Positions 53,711 to 61,837 of a stretch of 64,000 nt of DNA are shown one piece after another. The stretch comes from Diplonema japonicum (taxonomy: Eukaryota > Euglenozoa > Diplonemea > Diplonemida > Diplonemidae): contig OZ025745.1 in NCBI GenBank assembly GCA_964019335.1, positions 248,001 to 312,000 of the forward strand, given 5' to 3'. Each line of letters opens with the position of its first letter. Positions within the stretch are counted from its first letter, which is position 1. The translations under genes and the position numbers were made by a program. Below the pieces are notes generated by a model. The model did not search any database, had not been told where the DNA came from, and saw nothing but the letters and a program-made list of their open reading frames with translations.

Positions 53711-54547
53711 ATAAAAATCAGAAATCACTTTGCCGTTCACGAGTAAATGCAAAGTGAAGAATAAATGCAAAGTAATAGGCCGAATTTGGCTTAAAAAAGT
53801 AGCAGTAAATGCAAAGTAAAATCTGATTTTTACTCTGAGCAATTCTTTCGGGCTTTTTCGGGTATTCGTCATCATTTTTTGCAAAAAAGGGGTCGAGGTT
53901 CAAGTCCCGAGGGACCGTTTTTTTTGACCCCGATTTTATCGAAAAAGTTCGAGGTCCGGGATTTGATCTGGCGTCTCCAGGAGACGAGTGCGACGACATA
54001 GCCACTGAGCTACGGCATGTTGCTCTTTTACAAACGTCACTCAACATATAAGTTAACTGGTTCGCAAAATATGAGACGTAACCCAACCTGCCCAAAACAC
54101 AGCCAGGCATCCGAGGCAAAAGAGGCATAAACACACTTTACCAGGTTTCCGAGCCACCAAGCATCACACCTGAGGCCGGCAAATGCCGAAAATTACACTG
54201 GCCATGCATGCAGTTTCTGAAGAGCGATGATCAAGTGCCAACACAAATTACACAAAACCTACAGAATTCTGTCAATTTGACATCGTCTTCTCAGGCAATC
54301 AGGCTTCGTTTTGACATCAATGTGAATATTTCGCAGAAGTGAACATAAAGGGTTCACAGTGTCCGAAATTTCCTCATTTAACTTTGCAAAAATTAAGTAA
54401 AATATCATATAAATAAAAATCAGCCAGATTTTTTTTTTTTTTTTTTCACTCGTTTTTTTTTGAGTTTCACTCGCTTCGCTTGTGAAATTCAACTACTCGT
54501 GGAAAAAAAAAAAATTCTTCGTAAAAATCAGGTAATCTGATTTTTAT
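53711..54547. repeat. AT-rich segment with 12-bp inverted ends
   Basis: The segment begins ATAAAAATCAGA and ends with the exact complement TCTGATTTTTAT. Inner copies of the same motif occur near 53822 and 54522, the latter forming a hairpin with the right end. It encloses the tRNA-like element. It could be a non-autonomous transposon, but no target duplication is clear. Confidence 0.4.
53950..54018 (-). tRNA. tRNA-like element (possibly tRNA-derived SINE head)
   Basis: On the minus strand the sequence has a perfect A box (TAGCTCAGTGG), an anticodon-arm-like hairpin (CGTCTCCTGGAGACG) and a B box (GATCAAATCCC). A TTTTT follows shortly downstream, as a pol III terminator would. The T stem does not pair fully and the D stem and acceptor pairing are poor, so a working tRNA is unlikely. 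The anticodon cannot be assigned with confidence. Confidence 0.45.
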
Positions 54548-54566
54548 TTAGTAAATAGTCATTTTT

Positions 54567-56366
54567 TTATTCCCCATGCATTTTCGCCTGCATCTTCTCA
54601 AAGTCAACTGAGGTCTGTTCTTGTTTTCCCCAATATATATACCGAGACCCCATATATTCTAATGCCCAGAGCATTTTTTCCCATTGTGGTTGAGTTTTAA
54701 CGATGGGCCCACCGGGGAGGCGCATGCTTTCATCGATATCAATGCCTTGGATATTGTGAGCAAGGGTCCGGGCGGCCTGTCTGGAGAAGAAATCAGCTTC
54801 ATTGCAGCCCTCTTCAAACAGATAAGAAAGCCCTTGGACCTCGATTTTTTTTCGGTATTCCAGTTGTATTTTCTCCCGCTGCAGGGTAACCGCCTTGTCC
54901 AAATCATCCGCGGCGCCAGCGTGATCGCCCGAATTGAGTTTTTCAACAGCTTGTTCCATCAAAGGGGTGAATTCCCCTGCAATATCGCTGTTTTGAGAAA
55001 ATTCCACGGTGATTTGTTTCAACTCTGCAACGGTGACGCAAGGAAACGCTTTGCTTCGGACCCTTGTGGATACTGTGGCTAAAACGTTTAGTTTTTCCTG
55101 CCATTTTTCCGCCCAAGCCTGGACCCATGTTATATTCACGACTCTACCCAGCCTTGCACAGGTACGGCTGCAAGCGTCTGAAGACTCCCGCTGACCTTCC
55201 CAGACAGCCTGCAGCCCGCAATACGCGTTCATGTACTGCCTGGCTTGTTGCTGATAGCCGATTCCAATTGTTTTCAATAGTTCGCCGATGCCGGGTGCGG
55301 TTTTGACCTTTTGGATGAGCTGCGATTCGAGTTCCATAAACCATCGTTTTTCATTGTCGACAAATGATTCGAGCTTTTCAAGGAGTAGAAAAACGAGACG
55401 GTGGATCCGTGTTTTATCAGCGTCGCTGCGGGTCGCTTCTAACTGTTCGGGCGAGAGCGACATTTTAGCACGCATGGCGGTGGCGTCGAGTTGGTTAAGA
55501 ACCTCAAGATCGCCGATTTCTTCCTTCAAAACCCCTTTTCCGAACAGCCTGTTTAACGATGTTTTCATCAGCGCCGCCTCGTTGTTGTCCTCCGTCTTCC
55601 CGTTTTCGTCGTAAGTTTTTCGTTTCGCATCGTCGCCGAGAACCTCGTACGCGGCAGCAAGATTTTTGAACTTTTTCTCCGCAACGGGGTTATTCGGGTT
55701 CTTGTCGGGGTGGTACCGCAGGGCGAGCTTTCTGTAGCTTCTCTTTATCTCTTGTTGCGTGGCGTTTGGTTTCACATTCAGAAGTTTGTAATATTCATCA
55801 TCCGCAACCTGTACCTCTTCCTTATCATTTCCGGTGTCAGGTTCATCGTCAAACTGTTCCTCTGGAAGATCCTTCGTTTTGTCCTCAATACAAAAAACAA
55901 ACTCGTTACCAACATTGCTCCTGTAACCTGTTACGTATAAAACTGGATTGTCCGCTGGTGATTTTCTTGGTTTCCCGGTTGGTTTTCCTGTGGCGCTGGC
56001 AGGATCAGCGCCTTTTTCTAGTACATCTATGATTGGGGAGGAACACCCGAATACACTGTGGGATACCGCGATCAGTAATTCGTAGTTTGTGTCGCCTATC
56101 TCGTAAAGAACATGGCCTGCGGTGCCAGCGGGGACCCATGGTTTGCCTGTTAGGCTTAACCACATGATTCCCATTGGGGCTATGTAGTCAGGGGGGGGAC
56201 GCCCCCAAACACCCCATTTGCACACGGATTTCTTCAGCATTAAAGGTTCCGTGCTGAAATTCTTAACCACCACCGGCGTGACGTGCCATCGTTCCTCCGC
56301 AGCGCATTTATCCCGAAGCTCCCGTAGATGGTTCCCCCGCCTGTCCGGCAGCTTGGCTGGACCCAT
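54567..56366 (-). CDS. DnaJ (Hsp40) protein with X-domain-like C-terminus
   Basis: The protein is 599 residues from the ATG at 56366; the frame open further upstream is poly-Lys spacer. Residues 1-150 are beta-rich ([15 protein letters not shown], then [12 protein letters not shown]) and resemble single-domain beta-sandwich lectin/aegerolysin-like folds, but only loosely. Residues about 195-260 are a J domain with the essential HPD in [16 protein letters not shown], which stimulates Hsp70 ATPase. The remainder is helical and resembles the DnaJ X domain of yeast Caj1/Djp1-type proteins ([40 protein letters not shown]). The protein likely delivers clients to a cytosolic Hsp70. The N-terminal beta domain in front of a J domain is unusual. 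Confidence 0.82.
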   Translation of the reverse strand: MGPAKLPDRRGNHLRELRDKCAAEERWHVTPVVVKNFSTEPLMLKKSVCKWGVWGRPPPDYIAPMGIMWLSLTGKPWVPAGTAGHVLYEIGDTNYELLIAVSHSVFGCSSPIIDVLEKGADPASATGKPTGKPRKSPADNPVLYVTGYRSNVGNEFVFCIEDKTKDLPEEQFDDEPDTGNDKEEVQVADDEYYKLLNVKPNATQQEIKRSYRKLALRYHPDKNPNNPVAEKKFKNLAAAYEVLGDDAKRKTYDENGKTEDNNEAALMKTSLNRLFGKGVLKEEIGDLEVLNQLDATAMRAKMSLSPEQLEATRSDADKTRIHRLVFLLLEKLESFVDNEKRWFMELESQLIQKVKTAPGIGELLKTIGIGYQQQARQYMNAYCGLQAVWEGQRESSDACSRTCARLGRVVNITWVQAWAEKWQEKLNVLATVSTRVRSKAFPCVTVAELKQITVEFSQNSDIAGEFTPLMEQAVEKLNSGDHAGAADDLDKAVTLQREKIQLEYRKKIEVQGLSYLFEEGCNEADFFSRQAARTLAHNIQGIDIDESMRLPGGPIVKTQPQWEKMLWALEYMGSRYIYWGKQEQTSVDFEKMQAKMHGE

Positions 56367-56577
56367 TTTTTTTTTTTTGTGTGTTTGTGTTTCTCTTTTT
56401 TTTTTTTTTTTTTGTCTGGTAATTAGTGGGAACGTGAATATAATTGAAACGGGTGGGGGTGGGGGGGGTAGATATGGGTTGGTAAGTGGAGAATATTGAA
56501 GGGGTTCTTTTTTTTTTTTTTCCCCTTCTTTTTTTTTTTTCCCGTGGGTATCCCTTTCTCCTTTTTTCCCTCCCTTC

Positions 56578-56612
<35 letters not shown>

Positions 56613-56659
56613 GGTTTTAAATATTGGGTTGCAGCTTCGCACCCCTTTCCCCCCTCAGC

Positions 56660-57541
56660 TCAATGAACCACCTCTCTGAAGATCTTAGGGTGCGAAGATG
56701 GGATGTTCTGTGTGAGTTTTAAAAAAAAAGATTTTTTATTTCTTCATCTTTCACATACCGAGCCACGGTTGTACGAAGTCTGTTTCTGAAAAGTCTGGGT
56801 GCGTGGGGTATGTGGTGGGGTGCGCTGCCGAGGACGGCCACCAGAGGGTCTCCCACCACCAAAGAATCTCCCACCACCACCACCAGAGAGTCTCCCACCA
56901 CCACCAGAAGGTCTTCCGTCAAAAGAAGAGAAAGGCCGGCCGGCAGGCCGGCCGGGGCGGGGGTTGGGGTGGGGGTGATGCCGTGAGAACGAACTCCTTC
57001 CACGGACACCACCGTTGTTGCTGTTGTGGCTGCGGCTGTTGTAGGTGCTGTTGGTACTAATTCTGTCAGGGTGGCGACCCAATGATCTCCCTCGTGGAGC
57101 CGAGGCGGACCGTGGCCTTGGTCGGTAAGGCTCGTAACGGTTCCTGCTTCGGCTCCGTTCCCTATCGCGGCCTCTGCCTCTTTGAACAGAGTTAGACCTG
57201 CTCCTGCCCTTCCCACCTCCTTTCCCGTTTTGTACAGGGTTATGCCCGAACCTGCCCCGTCCGAGGTCGTTCGGGCTGATTCGGGAAAGTTCAGCTCTGC
57301 ATATTTTATTACCCACGTCAGCCCCATTGAACACTGTTACTGACTCCCTTGCTACCGACGATTTCTGATATACCACCAACACTCTTCCCATGCCGCCGAT
57401 TGCCTCCAGCAGCGTGAACGTTTTTATGCTCCCGCAGTGACTGAAAATGTCTCGAAAATCTTGCTCACCCCAGTCGGTCGGCAGTTCGGAAAACAGCACT
57501 GTTTTATTCGCATGCGTTTCATCGTCGTCTTTGCTAAACAT
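56660..57541 (-). CDS. RRM protein with RS/RGG-rich tail
   Basis: Exon 1 is 57541-56759 and encodes an RRM at about residues 14-90 (KTVLFSELPTDWGEQDFRDI, then GMGRVLVVYQ as the RNP1-like strand). An Arg/Ser-rich stretch follows, then Gly/Arg/Pro-rich repeats (GRPSGGGGRLSGGGGGRFF). This layout is typical of SR-like splicing factors or RGG-type mRNP proteins. Read through, the frame stops soon after GSVCER. A 51-nt intron (GTATGT to CACACAG, 56708-56758) would instead add a short exon ending PKIFREVVH at 56660. I prefer the spliced form because donor and acceptor match others here and the frame is kept. The final protein would be 276 residues. Confidence 0.78.
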
Positions 57542-58336
57542 TTTTTTTCTTATATTACCACTCCCCTCCCCTCTTTATTATTTTCTCCCCCCCCCCGAAA
57601 AAAATGGACTCAGCAAGACTTCCTTTTTTTTCTATTGGCCAGCACACGTTTCAAGAAGAATACCGGTGGTATAATGAAACATCCACAACAAAAAAAAGAG
57701 AAGAGGGGGGAGATATAAAAAAAAAAAGGAAAAACGCGGAGGTGCGGGGAGGGAGGGGGTAAAAAAATAAAAGAAAAGGGAGGGGGTAAAAATAAAATAA
57801 AAAAGAGAAATGCATGGTGTGGTGGGGACTGGAAGCGGAGGGGGGGAGGCGTGAGGATCTCTCTCTTTCTTCTTCTTTTTTTTTCTTCCCTTCCTCTTTC
57901 TACCTCTTTCTTTATATTCTTTTAAATAAGAGGGCCTTCGTGTGCTACGTGCGGGGGGAAGGGGGGGGGGGGGAGAACAAAAAAGGGGAAAACAAGAAAA
58001 AAATGTAGTCATGAAATCGGAAGAGATTAAAAAAAAAAACACAATAAGAACACCGCAACACACCCTCTTGAGGCACACATCTTTTTTTTTTTTTTCCAAA
58101 GAGGTTTTCCTGAGAAACAAATATAAAAAAAAAAGGAGAGGGGGGGAAAAAAAAAAGAGGACCCCACTGGGGAGAGAGGGGAGGAGAGGGGGAAGTACAG
58201 AGTTTTTTTTAAAAAAAAAAAGGGGGGGGAATACAAAAAAAAGGAACAATAAAAAACTACACTGAGCAAAAAAAAATACCCCCCCCCCCGCTTTTATCTC
58301 GCACTATGAAAAATGACATTTTCTCCCAACTTTCTT
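57542..58336. other. Low-complexity spacer
   Basis: Purine and pyrimidine strings with runs of A, G and C. A 205-codon Phe/Pro/Ser-rich frame is a homopolymer artefact. No gene is visible. Confidence 0.7.
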
Positions 58337-59424
58337 CTAATGAGTAATCCGACGAGGGGTAACGCTGTACCTCGGGGTACGGGGAGTTGCTGCCCTGCTC
58401 ACCGGACGAGGGGAGATTGAACGCCTTGGAGATGTCATAGGCCGGGGAGAAAGCCTTCCGTGACCAATGGTGAATTTATTAGAGAGAGGTGGAATCGACT
58501 TGTTAGCCTTTGCCACCTTACTGGCGCCGACGGTGCCCAGCTGCATCTGCAGTTTCTCGATTAGGCTTGAAAAGTCAGTGCAGATAGTTTCCAGCTCACA
58601 ACGCTCCTGCCCCAACAAAGATCTTTCTTTATGAATGTCGTTGAACTGTCTTCTAAGCTTGGCGGTGTCGGTGAGGCAGTCCTTCTGGGCTCTCTTCAAA
58701 TCGTTTGCAAGGTCCTTCTGCGATCTCTTCAGCCTCTGGATTTCTGAAGAGAGTTCAACAGCGTCGTCACGTTTTCTTCTGGAATCTTCTGCGAGTTTTA
58801 CAGATTCGAAATCATCGTCAAATCGAGCGGTTCCTTTGTCAGCTTTCGCTGCGGCCCAGGTTTGTTTGTAATTTGTGCCTCTTTTAGTGTGGTAAGCGAG
58901 TTCGCGGTTTTTGGCTTCCAAACCCATGTAGATGTTCTCCAGTGCGGCAAGTTCTTTTTGACAGTCGACAATCATTTGGTGTTTTGTCTTTTCGCATTCG
59001 TCCCTGATTCGAGGAAGGGAGAACAGGGTTTTGTTTTGGAGGTCTGTGAGCGAGGCAGTGAGGACACCGTCGTCCGCTCTTGATGCCTCGGTTTGGACTT
59101 CGATGATGTCGAGGCCTTCTTCTCTTTCTTTCTCAATGTCTTGGAGGACTTCGAGGGTTTCGGGGACGCAGATTTGGTTAGCGGACTCGGCTCGCGATTT
59201 GTTTTCCGTCACCATGCCTACCAGCTCCCCGACCATCTCCTTCAGCACCGTGCTGAAGTACGACTGCCTCTTCTCCAGGTCGCACGTTATCTTCTTGAAC
59301 CTCTCCAGCTCCTTTATCTTCTGGTCCCTTGTGAACGACGCCATCCTCGCCTCCTCGATCTTCAGAACCGCTTCTTGCGCCATCGTGATGACCTCTGACT
59401 TTGACGGCCCGTTGCGGGACAGTT

Positions 59425-59464
<40 letters not shown>

Positions 59465-60084
59465 ATACATGGCTTTTTCCTTGTCCATCACGGAGTAGCG
59501 TCTTTCTTGTTCCGCTTTGTCGCCTTCCTGGTATGAATAAGAAGATTTTTTTTTTTTCTTTTTTTGTTTTCTAATACACACCGTGATGGCCCTCACGAGA
59601 TTGGGGTCTGTCACATCTGCGGACTTGATCTCTATCATGATGGACCATGCGGATCGGTCCTTCGGCAGTTTTGCGTCGTCGGTCATTTCGTGCAGGACAT
59701 GCCACGCGCCTTTTAAGATTTTTTTTTTTAAAATTATTATTATTGTTTTGTTTTGTGTTGTGTACCGTCTTTCTCGATGGATCCTTCAAGGAGCCAGTGC
59801 TTGGGGTCCGTGTTCGGATCGTCGCACGAGGTGCGCATCCTGTACCCCATGAGTGCCGCGGGTTCCTGCAGTTCCAGGATCACGGGGCGGTGTTTCTCAT
59901 CTCTCCATGCCGTGCTCGCTTTGCTGTCAATGATGTGCTCTGGCTTGATCTGAGGGGGGGGGGGTGTTGTTGCGGGGAAGGGGGGGAAAAAGTACGCTAC
60001 CGAGCTGCTCCATGTGTTGCACCATGCGTCCCTGAACTTGGCCTCTGTGCCGTCGAGTTGCATGAGCTGGGAATTTTTTTTAAA

Positions 60085-60135
<51 letters not shown>

Positions 60136-60382
60136 CCTGAATCCCAGAGACCGCAGGCTTAGTCAGCGCATTGTTGTCACGGGTTTCCCTCACTGTCAGT
60201 CGGATGTACTGAACAATGTCCACGTCTCCCACCTTTTTTTTTTTTTTTTTTTTTTTTTTGAAATTGTTTTTTTTTTTTTTTTTTTTTAAACACACCTGGT
60301 CTATAAGTTCTTTCTCCTCAATGCACAGGTCCTCATATTTCCTTCTCAGCTCTGCTACCTCCTGCTCTGGTTCCAACTCCAT
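58337..60382 (-). CDS. Discoidin-domain coiled-coil protein, seven exons
   Basis: Exons are 60382-60296, 60232-60137, 60066-60001, 59949-59766, 59709-59582, 59527-59469 and 59426-58337, giving 569 residues. The six introns are 63, 70, 51, 56, 54 and 42 nt, all GT-AG, with phases that agree at every junction. After a short helix (RRKYEDLCIEEKELIDQ) a galactose-binding/discoidin-like (F5/8 type C) domain spans about residues 35-190: QYIRLTVRETRDN, HIIDSKASTAWRDE, ALMGYRMRTSCDDPNTDP, HWLLEGS, and AWHVLHEM. Residues about 215-510 form a long coiled coil. The tail is basic and repeats SPRP-type motifs (RLSPRPMTSPRRSISPRP), likely phosphorylated and microtubule-binding. A cytoskeletal or flagellar role is plausible. 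The first five introns hide the whole discoidin domain from simple frame searches. Confidence 0.82.
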
Positions 60383-61299
60383 GTATTGAAATGGCCCCTG
60401 TCCCCCTTTTTTTTTCTCTTTTTTTTTTTCCAAGACGCATAGAGGGAGGGGGGGACATGACGACGAAGAAAAAAAAAAAAAGCGGGTGGGGGAGATGCGG
60501 AGACTAACAAAAAGCGGCAAACGGAAAGGGGGGGGAGTGAACAAAAAAATCATGACCTGTTATCTTTTCTTTTTTCCCCTCCCCAATTTTACTCAATTTT
60601 AATTTTACTTCATTCACACTACCATTCCAGAAAATTCAATTTCTCCGACATATGTCGGGTTGGACGTGCCGCTGGGGTAAGAAGCGCGTACCTCATACAA
60701 AAAAAAAAAAAAAAAAAAAAATTGCCGGGCAAACTCCCTGAGGAATATCTTCTTTGTTGTATTTCTTTTTTAAACCCCCCCGGCAAGGGGGAAAAGCTTC
60801 ACCCTTTCCCCGTTGGCAGGGTGCCCCCCCCCCCCCCCCCCCCCCCCTCTATTCTCCACTGACTGAAAAGCTATAAAGAGAATTTTTGATGCCGGAGTCC
60901 GGCATTTTTTTTGTTTTACAGCAGCTTTTTTTCTTCTGTTTAGGATGCGGACGAGGTACTTTTAAAAGGGGGGGGAGAAGAGAGCAAAAGGGCTGATGGC
61001 GATCAAAGTAAAAAAATGGGGGGGGGACGCTCTTTCTTACAAGGGCCTCTTCGAACATTCGACCTATGACACGCAGCGCAAACCCATGGATTGGGTGAGA
61101 GTGTTCTCTTTGAGGAACCAGGCTTATCTACACCACTGAAAAGAGTCTCCCGTTTGTTTCCTAAAAGAGGAAAAAAAAAAAGAGGGGAAAAAAAAAACCT
61201 TTTCTTCTCTCTTAGAAGGTCCTGGTTTTTCTTCTACATAAAAGAAGCAACTCTCTTCTCCTCTTTGTCCACTCCAAAAGAACTGATATTTATCAGTGT

Positions 61300-61331
<32 letters not shown>

Positions 61332-61837
61332 AGGAAAAAAAAAAGGACAAAGAATTTCTTTTTCATTAATTTGTGTTGTCCCCCCCACCCCGTATTTTGC
61401 CCATCTTAAGATAAGGTGATCAATCTCAAAAAAAAAAAAAACTCGTTTTTCTTTTCTCTCTTTTTTTCTTTTTTTTTCTTTTTTTTTTTTTTTTTGCTTA
61501 TGGTCAGCAGTTATCTCGTTGTTGAAAATGGAAAAGAAAAAAATATAAAAAAAAAAGGGGGAGCGAAATAAAATTTAAAAAGAAAAAGAGAAAAAAGGGG
61601 GGGGGGGGGCGGGGACCCCCTCTTGTTTGCGTTAAGAAACCTTAACTCACAAAAAAAAGTTTTTTTTTTGTTGCCCCCTTTCCTCTTGAGGGGATAGAGG
61701 GAAGGGGTCCGCCCGACGGGGAAAGAATTAAAAAAAAAAAAAGAACAAAAAAAAAAAAAAACTAGACAATTTAATTTTTAGGGCGCTTTTTTTTTTTTTT
61801 TTTCTCTCTTCTTTTTTTTCTTCTGTCTTCCATATAT
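60383..61837. other. Low-complexity spacer
   Basis: Homopolymer runs, including a C run of about 25 near 60822-60847. A small complex island lies at 60600-60760, and an imperfect inverted motif (GATGCCGGAGTCCGGCATTT) lies at about 60889. No gene is visible. Confidence 0.65.

Larger units (their letters stand above)
53088..54566. other. Spacer with MITE, tRNA-like element and inverted repeats
   Basis: The stretch contains the 207-bp MITE (53418-53624), an 837-bp AT-rich inverted-repeat segment (53711-54547) and a tRNA-like element on the minus strand (53950-54018). Three copies of TAAATGCAAAGT lie between 53743 and 53820. A hairpin built from TTGAGTTTCAC and GTGAAATTCAA lies at about 54460-54492. 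No coding gene. Confidence 0.6.

Noticed and set aside
57632-58249. 205-codon minus-strand frame
   Set aside because: Phe/Pro/Ser composition generated by A/G strings of the plus strand; no domain.
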